From Vampirovibrio chlorellavorus (GTDB lineage Bacteria > Cyanobacteriota > Vampirovibrionia > Vampirovibrionales > Vampirovibrionaceae): a DNA stretch of 64,000 nucleotides. The notes below the pieces were generated by a model. The model made no database searches, was not told where the DNA came from, and saw only the letters and a list, made by a program, of their open reading frames with translations. The translations under genes and the position numbers were made by a program. This document shows positions 35,586 to 44,856 of the stretch, one piece after another. Location: assembly GCA_003149345.1 (NCBI GenBank), contig QFWI01000008.1, positions 806,001-870,000 of the forward strand, in the 5' to 3' direction. How positions within the stretch are numbered: position 1 is the first letter of the stretch; each line of letters opens with the position of its first letter.

Positions 35586-36524
35586 ATGGAATCGGTTTTA
35601 ATCGCCATTGGGGGAAACGCCCTCTACGACAAGCAAAGCGGGGATAATCTCAACCCCCAAATGGTGCGGGCGGTTTGTCAAAAAATTGTGCAGGTGTATC
35701 AAAGCGGCTATTTGCCGGTCATTACCTTTGGCAACGGCCCCCAGGTGGGCAATTTGCTGGACATGGCCGAAACCTCCGCCCGGCTGTTTGAGAACCCGGT
35801 CACGCTGGACACCTGTGTTTCCTGGACACAGGGAGAAATAGGCTACTGGCTGACCCGGGAGCTGAACCGGCAATTGCTGTCCCAAGGGATGGAAACGCCC
35901 ATTATGGCCGTGAATACGCTGGTGGAAGTAGATCCCGCCGATCCGGCTTTCCAAAAGCCCACCAAGCCAGTGGGGCGATTTATTAGCGCTGATGAAGCCC
36001 AGCGCCTGTACGACGAGCGGGGCTGGATCATCGGCCCGGACGCCAACCGGGGTTACCGCCGCATGGTGCCCTCGCCACGCCCCCTGCGCATCCTGGAGGC
36101 CAACCCCATCAAAGCCCTGATTGCCCAGCAAGCCATTGTTTTGTGCTGTGGTGGTGGCGGGATTCCGGTGTACCGAAAAGAAGGCGTTTTACAGGGCATT
36201 GAGGCGGTCATCGACAAGGACTTCACCTCTTGCTTGCTGGCCAAGACCTTGCAGATCGAGAACCTGATCATCTGCACCGAGGTGGAAAACGTTTACCTAA
36301 ACTTCGGCCAACCCGATCAAAAAGCACTGCGGCGTCTTTCATTGACGGAAGCCGAGCAGTATCAGGCGGAAGGGCACTTTGGGGCGGGCAGCATGGGGCC
36401 CAAAGTGGCGGCCATGATTGACTATGTCAAACATGGGGGAAAGCGGGCCTTCATCACCAGCCTGGAAAAAACCGTGGAAGCGTTGGCCGGGCAAGCGGGC
36501 ACTGAAATTCACGCCGGTCGTTAG
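35586..36524 (+). CDS. arcC: Carbamate kinase
   Basis: 312 residues, amino-acid-kinase fold. Interconverts carbamoyl phosphate plus ADP with ATP, CO2 and ammonia. The N-terminus SVLIAIGGNALYD, the segment TFGNGPQVGNLL and the ending GSMGPKVAAMIDYV with KRAFITS are typical. No arginine deiminase or ornithine carbamoyltransferase gene is adjacent, so its use in arginine fermentation cannot be assumed. Confidence 0.9.
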   Translation: MESVLIAIGGNALYDKQSGDNLNPQMVRAVCQKIVQVYQSGYLPVITFGNGPQVGNLLDMAETSARLFENPVTLDTCVSWTQGEIGYWLTRELNRQLLSQGMETPIMAVNTLVEVDPADPAFQKPTKPVGRFISADEAQRLYDERGWIIGPDANRGYRRMVPSPRPLRILEANPIKALIAQQAIVLCCGGGGIPVYRKEGVLQGIEAVIDKDFTSCLLAKTLQIENLIICTEVENVYLNFGQPDQKALRRLSLTEAEQYQAEGHFGAGSMGPKVAAMIDYVKHGGKRAFITSLEKTVEALAGQAGTEIHAGR

Positions 36525-36559
36525 AGCCATAATCCGTTGATTGCTGAAGGATTGATTGA

Positions 36560-37366
36560 ATGGAACTGATTCATAGCCTGATTTTAGGCATTGTGGAAGG
36601 GGTCACCGAGTTTTTGCCCATCTCTTCCACCGGGCACATGATTTTGACCAGCTATTTATTAGGAATCAAGGGTGAGGTGGTCAACGCCTTTGAGGTGTTC
36701 ATTCAATTGGGGGCCATTTTAGCGGTGGTGGTGCTGTACCGACACCGCTTTGCCTGTCTGTTCGATTTTAAAACGCCCGGCGGCTTCCGGGGGGTACAAG
36801 GCTGGCTCATGCTGGCGGTAACCTCGCTACCCATTTTGATACTGGGAAAACTATTGGAATCCACCATTAAAAGCCATCTGTTTAACCCACTGACTGTCTC
36901 TTGGGCCTTGGCCTTGGGTGGGGTGGTGCTGATCTTCATTGAGCGCTTGCGTTTCCAACACGCCATCACCTCCCTGGATGAACTGGACGTAAAAAGCGCC
37001 TTCAAAATTGGGCTGTTTCAATGTCTGGCCTTGTGCCCCGGAGTTTCCAGAGCGGCCAGCACCATTATCGGGGGCATGTTCACCGGGTTGCAACGCACCG
37101 TGGCCGCAGAGTACTCCTTTTTGGCAGCGGTGCCCATTATGTGCATTGTGTGCCTGAAGGATTTGCTGGAAATCTGGGACAAGTTGAGCCCCGGCGATAT
37201 GAATGCCTTTGCCCTGGGCTTCGTGGTGGCTTTTGCCTCCGCCTTGCTGGCCGTCAAAACCTTTATCCTAATGCTCCAGAGAACTTCAATGGCCCCGTTT
37301 GGCGTTTACCGCATTATCGTGGCCATTCTGTTCTTCTGGCTATTGCAAAACCATCCGCTCTCTTAA
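36560..37366 (+). CDS. uppP: Undecaprenyl-diphosphatase UppP (BacA)
   Basis: 268 residues with about eight membrane helices. Recycles the undecaprenyl carrier for cell-wall synthesis. The two catalytic-region motifs are visible: EGVTEFLPISSTGHM (about 13-27) and PGVSRAASTI (about 160-169). It starts 35 bp after the carbamate kinase gene. Confidence 0.96.
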   Translation: MELIHSLILGIVEGVTEFLPISSTGHMILTSYLLGIKGEVVNAFEVFIQLGAILAVVVLYRHRFACLFDFKTPGGFRGVQGWLMLAVTSLPILILGKLLESTIKSHLFNPLTVSWALALGGVVLIFIERLRFQHAITSLDELDVKSAFKIGLFQCLALCPGVSRAASTIIGGMFTGLQRTVAAEYSFLAAVPIMCIVCLKDLLEIWDKLSPGDMNAFALGFVVAFASALLAVKTFILMLQRTSMAPFGVYRIIVAILFFWLLQNHPLS

Positions 37367-37489
37367 ACCCACTGCGTCCAACTGACTTCCATCCACTGCG
37401 TGCTTTAAAAGCGGGGCCTGGTTATCCCAAGGTATCCCAGGTCATCGTCGGTTGTCTGCCTGAGAACGCTCGACAAGGACGTTTAGCTT

Positions 37490-38308
37490 CTAGTCGGAGG
37501 CAGCGGTATCGATGATGGCGTTTTCTTCAGCCTGACGATCTTTCTCCGCCTGCTGAGCGTCTATTTTTTGAGAGAGTCCCGGGTTCATCAGCTTCATGTT
37601 TTCAATCATGTCGGTAATGCGCTCTCGGGAAGCCGGATTGGTGGTGAACTCCAGCGCCTGATGGCAATCCTTAATGGCCTCATCATATTGCTGCAATTGG
37701 GCTTCGGCGGCACAGGTAGCAATTTGAAAGTTGACCTGCGTTTCCAAATCCTTGTCCGGGATGTACTGAAAGCCCTTGTCCAGCGCAGCCAAGGCTTCTT
37801 CCTGCCGGTTCAGGACCGATAGACTGGTGGCCAGGTCAAAATAGGTCTGATGGTTCTTTTCATCCCGCTGCAAAGCTTGCTTAAAGTTCTGCACGGCCTC
37901 TTCCTGGAGTTGGCGACTCTGCCGGGGCTCTGAGGTATGTTGAGCCTGATAACTGAGAATTGCCCCCCGCAAATGGTAGGTTTCGGCCAGATTCGGCCCT
38001 AAGGTTTCCGCCTGGGTTAACTCCTTGGTAGCGTTGTCCAGATCGTTGGTGTACAAATACAGCCAGCCCAGGTTAATATGCAGATTGGGATCCCTGGGAG
38101 CCTGATCCAGAGCCTGATTCAACTCTACAAAGGCCTCCTCGAAGTTCCCTTGTTCAATGAGCTGCTTGGCCTTGCGGAGCTGGGCGCTTTCCCCGTTGCC
38201 CGGGTTATTCTGGCAGCCCGTCAGGCTTACCGCCACCACAGCCAAACTTAAACCCAACGGTGCTAACTGTTTAAATATGTTGCAAAATGCGCGATAGGGG
38301 GTAGTCAT
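37490..38308 (-). CDS. TPR-repeat lipoprotein
   Basis: 272 residues. The N-terminal signal ends in a lipobox (SLTGC, Cys32), so it is probably a lipoprotein. Residues about 45-235 are tetratricopeptide repeats, for example FEEAFVELNQALDQAPRDPN and NFKQALQRDEKNHQTYFDLA. The C-terminus is a charged Gln/Glu/Lys coil. TPR lipoproteins serve as protein-protein adaptors; the partner is unknown. It is divergent from rpsO. Confidence 0.8.
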   Translation of the reverse strand: MTTPYRAFCNIFKQLAPLGLSLAVVAVSLTGCQNNPGNGESAQLRKAKQLIEQGNFEEAFVELNQALDQAPRDPNLHINLGWLYLYTNDLDNATKELTQAETLGPNLAETYHLRGAILSYQAQHTSEPRQSRQLQEEAVQNFKQALQRDEKNHQTYFDLATSLSVLNRQEEALAALDKGFQYIPDKDLETQVNFQIATCAAEAQLQQYDEAIKDCHQALEFTTNPASRERITDMIENMKLMNPGLSQKIDAQQAEKDRQAEENAIIDTAASD

Positions 38309-38321
38309 TTCAAAGGTGCTA

Positions 38322-38349
38322 TTGTAATTTTCTTATCACCGTACATAAT
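38322..38349 (+). promoter_or_regulatory. Possible promoter of rpsO
   Basis: TTGTAA (38322-38327) and CATAAT (38344-38349) separated by 16 bp, about 50 bp upstream of the rpsO start. Confidence 0.4.
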
Positions 38350-38401
38350 AGGCTCCATATTACTCGAAGTAAATCCAAAATCAAAAGGCGATAAAAGAAA
38401 T

Positions 38402-38674
38402 ATGCCCCTGACTTCCGAACAAAAAAAAGACATTTTCAAAGAGCATGCCGTTAGCGCCAATGACACTGGCAGCGCCCCCGTGCAAATTGCCATGTTGAGC
38501 AAGCGCATCAGCGAGCTGACTGAGCACCTGAAAGAAAATCGCAAGGATTTTGCTTGCCAGCGTGGTTTGCAGATTCTGGTCGGTCGCCGTCGCCGCTACC
38601 TGAACTATTTCAAAAAGACTTCAACCCCGGAAGCCTACAAAGAACTGATCACCAAATTGGGTATCCGGAAGTAA
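38402..38674 (+). CDS. rpsO: 30S ribosomal protein S15
   Basis: 90 residues, standard length. Primary 16S rRNA-binding protein of the small-subunit platform. The family core is present (DTGSAPVQIAMLSKRISELT and the LVGRRRRYLNYFKK segment). It is followed by a terminator and then pnp, the usual rpsO-pnp pair. Confidence 0.98.
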   Translation: MPLTSEQKKDIFKEHAVSANDTGSAPVQIAMLSKRISELTEHLKENRKDFACQRGLQILVGRRRRYLNYFKKTSTPEAYKELITKLGIRK

Positions 38675-38683
38675 ACCTCCCAG

Positions 38684-38712
38684 AAAAACGGGCCTTGTGC
38701 CCGTTTTTCATT
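38684..38712 (+). terminator. Intrinsic terminator after rpsO
   Basis: Perfect 10-bp stem (AAAAACGGGC at 38684-38693 with GCCCGTTTTT at 38699-38708) and a CTTGT loop, 9 bp after the rpsO stop. A second T-run follows. It probably attenuates read-through into pnp. Confidence 0.9.
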
Positions 38713-38879
38713 TTTCCAGCCTGTGGGCCTGGCAGCGATCTTGGGAGTATCACGAGGGGAAATCCAATGCCAATCATAATTTTCGCCTTTGATGCTGACG
38801 AAGCCCCTCAAAAGGCTGTAAAATAGCTGCATCATCCACGGAATAAAACATCAGAAGTATAGAAAGAAGATAGAACTCT

Positions 38880-41066
38880 ATGAACGAACAAATCCTGTTT
38901 CCAAACCTACAGACCAAAACGTTTAAAATTGGCGACAAAGAAGTGCATCTGGAAAGCGGACGCCTAGCCAAGGCCGCCACCGGCTCCGTGCTAGTCCGCT
39001 GCGATGACACCGTTCTGCTGGTCACCGCCACTGGTAGTGAGTCTCCTCGTCCCGGCATCGACTTCTTTCCGCTGCTGGTTGACTTTGAAGAAAAAATGTA
39101 CTCCGTGGGCCGCTTACCCGGTGGTTACCTGAAGCGGGAAGGCAAGCCTTCCGACAAGGCCACCCTGACTTCCCGCCTGATTGACCGTCCCATCCGCCCC
39201 TTGTGGCCCGATGGCTACCGCAACGATGTGCAAGTGGTGGCAACGCTGCTCAGCATGGACAGCAACATCCAACCGGACGTGCTGGCGATTTTCGGTGCCT
39301 CCATGGCCCTGGAACTTTCCGGTCTGCCGTTCTCCGGCCCAGTCGGTGGCGTGCGTGTGGCTCGCCTGAACGGGCAGTTCATCGTCAACCCGACCTTCAA
39401 GCAAACAGAGGAAAGCGATCTGGACTTGGTGGTAGCCGGAACCGAAGACTCCATCATGATGGTGGAAGCTGGCGCTGAGTTCATTTCCGAAGACGATCTG
39501 CTGAAGGCCTTGGCCTTTGCCCACGATCACATTCGGGAGCAAGTCAAAGTCCAACGTGAATTCACCGCCCAATGCGGCGTGGAAAAGAAACCCTTTGAGT
39601 TCGCTCTGGAAGCCGATGTCAAAAAAGTATTGGCCTTCGTGGAAGAAACCGCGGAAAAAGACATTTTCGCCGCTTATCACGAGTTTGATCGCAGTCGTCG
39701 TAAGGAACTACTGGAAGCCGCCAAACAAAAAGTAAAAGGCGCTCTGGAAGCCAAAGCCGACACGGATCCCATCAAGGCGTTCCTGCTGGCCCAGCCGCTG
39801 GATTACCTGGGCGAATCCTTCAAGAAAGTGGAAAAACGCATTATGCGCACCATGATCATTGAAGAAGGCGTGCGGGCCGATGGTCGTCGCAACGAAGACA
39901 TTCGCCCCATCAACTGCCAGACCGGCATTCTGCCCCGTGTCCACGGCAGCGGCCTGTTCACCCGCGGTAACACCCAGGCCCTCTCCGTAGCGACCCTGGG
40001 CTCCCCGGGCGAAGCACAGCGTCTGGACGGCGTGGATCCCCAAACCGAAAAACGCTGGATGCACCATTACAGCTTCCCGGGTTACTCCGTGGGCGAAGTC
40101 AAACCCATGCGGGGCGCTGGCCGTCGGGAAATTGGTCACGGCGCATTGGTTGAGCGTGGCATTTTGCCAGTTCTGCCTTCCAAAGAGGAATTTGGCTACA
40201 CCATCCGGGTCAACTCCGACATTCTGGAATCCAACGGTTCCACCAGTATGGCCTCCACCTGCGGCGCCACACTGGCCCTCATGGATGCCGGTGTTCCCAT
40301 CAAAGCCCCGGTGGGCGGGATTGCCATGGGTCTGATTAAAGAAGGTTCCAAATCCGTGGTGTTGTCCGACATCCAGGGTGTGGAAGACTTCCTGGGCGAT
40401 ATGGACTTCAAAGTCGTGGGTACCCGTGATGGCGTCACTGCCTTGCAAATGGACATCAAAATTCAGGGCATCTCGCTGGAGATTATGAAAACGGCCCTGG
40501 AGCAAGCCAAAGTGGGCCGTCTGACCATTCTGGATCGCATGACCGCCGTATTGGCAGGCCCTCGTTCGGAACTGTCTCCCTGGGCCCCTCGCATCATTAC
40601 CCTGACCATCGACAAAGACCAGATTGGTTCTGTCATTGGGCCCGGCGGTAAAATGATTCGCTCCATCATTGATGAAACCGGTGCCACCATTGACATCGAA
40701 GACAGCGGTCTGGTCACCATCACCTCCGTGGACGGTGAAGGCGCCACTCGGGCCAAAGACATCATCGAGCGTTTGACCCGTAAGATTGAGCGTGGTCAGG
40801 TGATTATGGGCAAAGTCGTCCGCACCATCCCCATCGGCGCTTTCGTGGAACTGTTCCCGGGCAAGGATGGCATGGTTCACATTTCCCAACTGTCCCAACA
40901 ACGGGTACAAGCGGTTGAAGATGTGGTCAAAGTGGGCGATGAAGTGCTGGTCAAGGTCGTGGACATTGACGAACGTGGTCGCATCAACCTCACCATGAAG
41001 GGTGTCAACGACGCAGAGCGCGCCCAGCATGGTCTGGAGCCCCTGAGTGCAGCCAGCCCCAACTAA
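38880..41066 (+). CDS. pnp: Polyribonucleotide nucleotidyltransferase (PNPase)
   Basis: 728 residues, usual length. Phosphorolytic 3'-5' exoribonuclease. Two RNase PH domains are present, the second with the FFRNA-binding-type segment FTRGNTQALSVATLG and the acidic catalytic region SDIQGVEDFLGDMDFKV. They are followed by a KH domain (GSVIGPGGKMIRSI) and an S1 domain (GQVIMGKVVRTIPIGAFVEL). The last 20 bases overlap the next gene. Confidence 0.98.
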   Translation: MNEQILFPNLQTKTFKIGDKEVHLESGRLAKAATGSVLVRCDDTVLLVTATGSESPRPGIDFFPLLVDFEEKMYSVGRLPGGYLKREGKPSDKATLTSRLIDRPIRPLWPDGYRNDVQVVATLLSMDSNIQPDVLAIFGASMALELSGLPFSGPVGGVRVARLNGQFIVNPTFKQTEESDLDLVVAGTEDSIMMVEAGAEFISEDDLLKALAFAHDHIREQVKVQREFTAQCGVEKKPFEFALEADVKKVLAFVEETAEKDIFAAYHEFDRSRRKELLEAAKQKVKGALEAKADTDPIKAFLLAQPLDYLGESFKKVEKRIMRTMIIEEGVRADGRRNEDIRPINCQTGILPRVHGSGLFTRGNTQALSVATLGSPGEAQRLDGVDPQTEKRWMHHYSFPGYSVGEVKPMRGAGRREIGHGALVERGILPVLPSKEEFGYTIRVNSDILESNGSTSMASTCGATLALMDAGVPIKAPVGGIAMGLIKEGSKSVVLSDIQGVEDFLGDMDFKVVGTRDGVTALQMDIKIQGISLEIMKTALEQAKVGRLTILDRMTAVLAGPRSELSPWAPRIITLTIDKDQIGSVIGPGGKMIRSIIDETGATIDIEDSGLVTITSVDGEGATRAKDIIERLTRKIERGQVIMGKVVRTIPIGAFVELFPGKDGMVHISQLSQQRVQAVEDVVKVGDEVLVKVVDIDERGRINLTMKGVNDAERAQHGLEPLSAASPN

Positions 41067-42492
41067 TAAAAAAGTAGAAACGCATCAACTGGAGACCCCT
41101 CTGGTTGATGCGTTAAAAACTTATGACCGGCATGACCGCAGGCGCTTCCATGTGCCAGCCCATGCCGGTCAACGTTTGTATGAAGACGCTTCAATCTGGA
41201 ACCAGCCGTTTCGCTACGATTTGACCGAACTGGAGGGCCTGGATGTTTTGTCTGAGCCGGATGGGGTAATTTTAGAAGCTCAGCAGCGCATGGCCGAGCT
41301 ATTCAGGGTGTCCCACAGCTTTATGCTGATTAACGGAGCCTCAGTAGGGTTAATGGCAGCCATGCTTTGTGTGGCCCAACCGGGGGCCAAGGTGCTGATT
41401 CCCCGGAATGCCCACCGGGCGGTTTTAAGTGGCCTGATTATCTCCGGTGCCCATCCGGTCTGGTTTTTGCCCAGTCATTTGCCAGAGTGGGACTTGTGGG
41501 GCCCGGTGACCGTCGAGCAAGTTCAAACCCAGCTCAATCAGCACCCGGATGCCACCGCCCTGTTCCTGACTTCTCCCACTTACGAAGGGCTGGGTAGTGA
41601 TATCCAAGCCATTGCCCAGCTTTGCAAGGCACAAGGGATCGCTTTGGTGGTGGATGAAGCCCACGGCAGCCTGTGGGCCCTGAGCGATCAACTGCCGACC
41701 TCTGCTTGCCACAGCGGGGCCGATGTGGTCATTCACTCCCTGCACAAAAGCGGGGGTAGCCTGACCCAAAGTGCCTTAGCACATTTGCCTGAGGGCTCTT
41801 GTGTCGCTCCTGCTCTGTTTCAGCAAGCCCTGAATACCCTGCAAAGTACCAGCCCCTCCTATTTGCTGATGGCCAGTCTGGATGCCACCTGTGGCTTTCT
41901 GGGGAGCAACGCCGGGCGGGCTCGCATCGAATGGCTGTTGAGCCAGGTGTGGGCGGTTAGAGGTACTTTGCAAGCCTCTCTGAACCACATACGACTGTAT
42001 CAGCCTCAGGGGGCAGCCGCCCAATTCTGGGATCCCTGCAAGTTATACCTCAGCCATCCCCTGCAATCCGGCGAAGACTGGGGTGCAACACTGGAAACGG
42101 AACAACAATTGGCCTACGAGTCGGCCAAGCCGGGTGGCGTTTTGTATCTGGCCAACCTGGGTTTGAGTGAAGCCGATTTTGAGATTTTCCAGACAGTCAT
42201 AACGGCAGAGGATACAGCCCTGCCCAGTGCGGCTCTCCCATTCGCGGCTCTCCAACAGGAAACGGTCGCTTCAGAGCAGGCCTGTTTACCCGAAATGATT
42301 TTGCCCCCCCGAGAGGCTTTTTTCCGCAAAGGACAGAAAGTGCCCATGGCAGCGGCATTGAACCGAATCGCCAAGGAGACCGTGGTGCATTGCCCGCCCG
42401 GCATCCCCGTTTTAATGCCCGGTGAACGCATTCAGGCTGCCCACCTGCCCTTTTTGCCGGAAAGCGGGGTTTGGGTGGTCGCTGAGCCCTAG
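41047..42492 (+). CDS. PLP-dependent Orn/Lys/Arg decarboxylase family protein
   Basis: 481 residues. Fold type I decarboxylase like the YaaO/SpeA-type enzymes that make diamines such as agmatine, cadaverine or putrescine. Visible features are RRRFHVPAHAGQ at the N-terminus, VVDEAHGS and the PLP lysine in HSLHKSGGS. The C-terminal domain is short, with PREAFFRKGQKVP, as in the small Gram-positive-type enzymes. The GTG start at 41047 lies inside pnp and has GGAG 7 nt upstream, so translation may be coupled to pnp. The substrate is not determined. Confidence 0.88.
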   Translation: MQPAPTNKKVETHQLETPLVDALKTYDRHDRRRFHVPAHAGQRLYEDASIWNQPFRYDLTELEGLDVLSEPDGVILEAQQRMAELFRVSHSFMLINGASVGLMAAMLCVAQPGAKVLIPRNAHRAVLSGLIISGAHPVWFLPSHLPEWDLWGPVTVEQVQTQLNQHPDATALFLTSPTYEGLGSDIQAIAQLCKAQGIALVVDEAHGSLWALSDQLPTSACHSGADVVIHSLHKSGGSLTQSALAHLPEGSCVAPALFQQALNTLQSTSPSYLLMASLDATCGFLGSNAGRARIEWLLSQVWAVRGTLQASLNHIRLYQPQGAAAQFWDPCKLYLSHPLQSGEDWGATLETEQQLAYESAKPGGVLYLANLGLSEADFEIFQTVITAEDTALPSAALPFAALQQETVASEQACLPEMILPPREAFFRKGQKVPMAAALNRIAKETVVHCPPGIPVLMPGERIQAAHLPFLPESGVWVVAEP

Positions 42493-42843
42493 GCCAACCC
42501 AATAAAATGCCAGTTGGTCTATCTATCTTTAAGTAAGACTGCCTTCACCACACGTTTGTAACTGTGTGAGTACAGCGAGTCAAACATTAATTCTGGGCAA
42601 CTTTGCCCAAAGCAACGCCACGGCTTGTCTGAGCTGCACGCAGCTTTACAAACGTGTGGTGAAGGCCGTCTTACTTATTTTTATGTTTTTATACCCAAGT
42701 TTTTTATATCCAGGGGCCTAAATCACCTGCCCGATGAAGGGGAAAAGAAGCTGGGCCATGATGGAGTTATGAATCCCGTGTGATTTCTCATCAGGAACGA
42801 GTGGATGACCGCTGCAAGCGGTTTTGCAGGAAAGGGGTGTCAC
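42493..42843. other. Intergenic region holding MITE-like repeat copy 2
   Basis: The 42544-42663 repeat occupies the first part, including its complementary flanks (AAGTAAGACTGCC before, GGCCGTCTTACTT after). After it come an AT-rich stretch and about 100 bp with nothing recognisable except the ribosome site of the next gene. Confidence 0.5.
42544..42663. repeat. MITE-like hairpin repeat, copy 2
   Basis: 120 bp with perfect 18-bp terminal inverted repeats (TTCACCACACGTTTGTAA), partner of 30121-30242. Relative to copy 1, the C-G pair in the arm is replaced by a G-C pair, a compensatory change. The flanks outside the element are also complementary with one mismatch, although unrelated to the flanks of copy 1. 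The interior has a GGGCAACTTTGCCC hairpin. Confidence 0.75.
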
Positions 42844-43086
42844 GTGTCGAAAGAGAAACCGTCTCATATCATTCGCCAATTGGCCTGGATTCGGGAGAAC
42901 AGCATCCCGGAAACGCTACAGCTGCATCGGGAGCGGCAACTCCGACAATCGCAGGACATTATGAACCAACTCATCAACGAAAACGCCCACCGCCCCGAAT
43001 CGATCCATTTACTGCGGAAGATCCTGCGAGAGCGAGCTGAATTACAAGTGATCCAACACGACGATCCAACTAGCCTATCCGGCTGA
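42844..43086 (+). CDS. Small hypothetical protein, 80 residues
   Basis: Not recognised. Highly charged and helical (IIRQLAWIRENSIPETLQLH), with no membrane segment. GTG at 42844 is chosen because AAAGGGG precedes it by 6 nt; an upstream ATG at 42805 lacks a ribosome site. Confidence 0.5.
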   Translation: MSKEKPSHIIRQLAWIRENSIPETLQLHRERQLRQSQDIMNQLINENAHRPESIHLLRKILRERAELQVIQHDDPTSLSG

Positions 43087-43465
43087 TTTTTAACGCAAAT
43101 TCAAAAAAGGCGTTGCGAGCCAATCCCGTCATGGGAGATAATAGATGCAATCCCTGGATGTGGTTCGATGTCTTGACTCTACCCGCCATAATCGGGAGTC
43201 CTGATAACGCGATGGCATCACCGTATACCAACCTTGCGCAAGCAGGCCTGTTGGAAACCTCGATGGCCACGGAGGACACCCACCTGTTGAGAAAACAGGA
43301 GGCCAAGACATCGCCACGCAAAGTCCAGGGATTACCCTTTTCTTCAGTCAGAGTCTTTTGTCAGAATGAACCGAAAAAGACCTGAGGGGGCAGGAAGCGT
43401 CGAACGCCCTTCCGCCGATGAAAATCCACTATAATAAACGGTAGTGCAAGCAGCGTGTTGGGTGA
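43087..43465. other. Intergenic region without a convincing gene
   Basis: Short open frames occur on both strands, but none has a ribosome site or a recognisable product. A TATAAT at 43430-43435 lies just upstream of the next gene and may be its -10 box, though no -35 is seen. Confidence 0.4.
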
Positions 43466-44170
43466 GTGTGTGTGAGAAATCTGGCGGCTAAATTTGCCAT
43501 TTTATCGGCCCCCTGGGAAGCGGAAGGGCGAGCTGATACGCAAGCCTATCTCGATTTGAGCCCCTCGGAAATGCTCAGTCGGTATCAGGCTTTACTAGGC
43601 CCGGAAAACTGGGGCGTGGTCCTGTTTGGCTTCTCGGATCAGGCCGTGCTGGACATTCTGGATGAGGAGTTTGAGATTGATATGGAGCGAAATATTTTAC
43701 TGTTTCGCAAAACCTACCTGGATGGCCGCAGTATTCGCCTGGCCGGTGCCGGACGGGCTTCCAGCGAGAACTATCCCTTTACGGAAACCGAATTAAAGCT
43801 GGTCGATAATCTGGCCCGCTGGCTGTTGGAAGCCACCCGTTCCCTCTATCGGGGCGATCTCAGTGAAGCCCGCTTGCAGGACATTCAGGAAGAGTACGCC
43901 GAGAATTTCCGGGTGTACGCCTGCAAAGCGGTTTCTTCCTTTGATGCGGGAGAGGCCGAGTCCCTGCTGCGCTCCCTGTTTGCTTCCGCCAAAGCCATGA
44001 CCGCCTTTTGCCACTCCTTAACCGTGGATGCCCTGTTCAAGGGCGATGCGGCCAGAATATTATTTAGCGAACAATCCGGGTATTATCAAGCCTGGTTGCG
44101 CAAGCAGGTCTTTCGGCACATGATGTCCAAAACCGTTGAAACCTACATCAGCGCCTGCCTGATGGACTGA
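43466..44170 (+). CDS. Hypothetical protein, about 234 residues
   Basis: Not recognised. Soluble, mostly helical, acidic, with no signal peptide. GTG at 43466 or GTG at 43472 are both possible starts in a GT-rich stretch. It is followed by the Spy-like/ECF sigma module but separated by about 95 bp with its own ribosome site. Confidence 0.6.
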   Translation: MCVRNLAAKFAILSAPWEAEGRADTQAYLDLSPSEMLSRYQALLGPENWGVVLFGFSDQAVLDILDEEFEIDMERNILLFRKTYLDGRSIRLAGAGRASSENYPFTETELKLVDNLARWLLEATRSLYRGDLSEARLQDIQEEYAENFRVYACKAVSSFDAGEAESLLRSLFASAKAMTAFCHSLTVDALFKGDAARILFSEQSGYYQAWLRKQVFRHMMSKTVETYISACLMD

Positions 44171-44266
44171 GCCCTGCATTCCTGGATCGTGGGCTGACGG
44201 AAGCCACTGAAACTTTTTAGGGGGCCGCCGTGTATTATAGTTGTCCATACCAATCAGGAGATCAGC

Positions 44267-44791
44267 ATGTGTAACCGGATGCCTTTGCAAAAGCTGGCCA
44301 TTCTGTCGCTACCGCTGGCCTTGTTGTTGAATTTGCTACCGGGCTTGGCCTCGGCAGATCCACCCAATCAGGCCAGTCAGGGTGGGCGTATGCAGGGTCG
44401 GGCGGCTCATGCCCCCAGTTCTTTCGATGAGCGCCATCAGCAGATGATAAAAGACCTAGGTCTGAGCCCAGAACAAGGACAAAAAGTCAAAAGCACCATG
44501 GAGCAGGGGCGAGCCCAAAGCCAATCTCTGCGAGAACAGCTTAGAACCAAGCGCAAGGCCATGATGCAGTACCTGCAATCGCCCAACGCCACCGAAGCAG
44601 GTGCCCGCAACCTGAACAACGAGATCAACGACCTGCAACGACGACTCAGTGAAATCCGCCTTAAAACCTGGTTCAGCATGCGCTCCCAACTAAACCCGGA
44701 GCAACTGCAAAAACTCCAGGCCATCAAGGCCAAGCATTGGGCCCAACGTTCAAACGGTGGTGGGCATCACCATTCATCGGACGACTACTAA
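44267..44791 (+). CDS. Spy/CpxP-like periplasmic protein
   Basis: 174 residues. Signal peptide (KLAILSLPLALLLNLLPGLASA), then a helical domain with two LTxxQ-like motifs (LGLSPEQGQKV and LNPEQLQKL). This is the pattern of the Spy/CpxP/CnrX family of periplasmic chaperones and metal sensors. The C-terminus has a His-rich stretch (GGGHHHSSDDY) that could bind metal. AGGAG precedes the ATG. The ECF sigma and anti-sigma genes that follow suggest an envelope or metal stress sensor. Confidence 0.72.
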   Translation: MCNRMPLQKLAILSLPLALLLNLLPGLASADPPNQASQGGRMQGRAAHAPSSFDERHQQMIKDLGLSPEQGQKVKSTMEQGRAQSQSLREQLRTKRKAMMQYLQSPNATEAGARNLNNEINDLQRRLSEIRLKTWFSMRSQLNPEQLQKLQAIKAKHWAQRSNGGGHHHSSDDY

Positions 44792-44856
44792 CCCCCACCC
44801 AGCCCCCGACCAATGGTTGCTTCTCTTTGTTTTGTTGACGCCAAGCCTACAATGCG

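Noticed and set aside
39708..41030. Long open frame on the strand opposite pnp
   Set aside because: Low-complexity His/Gly/Phe-rich translation typical of the antisense of a GC-rich gene; PNPase is certain on the plus strand.
43113..43385. 90-codon plus-strand frame
   Set aside because: No ribosome site, no protein-like pattern and overlapping frames on the other strand.
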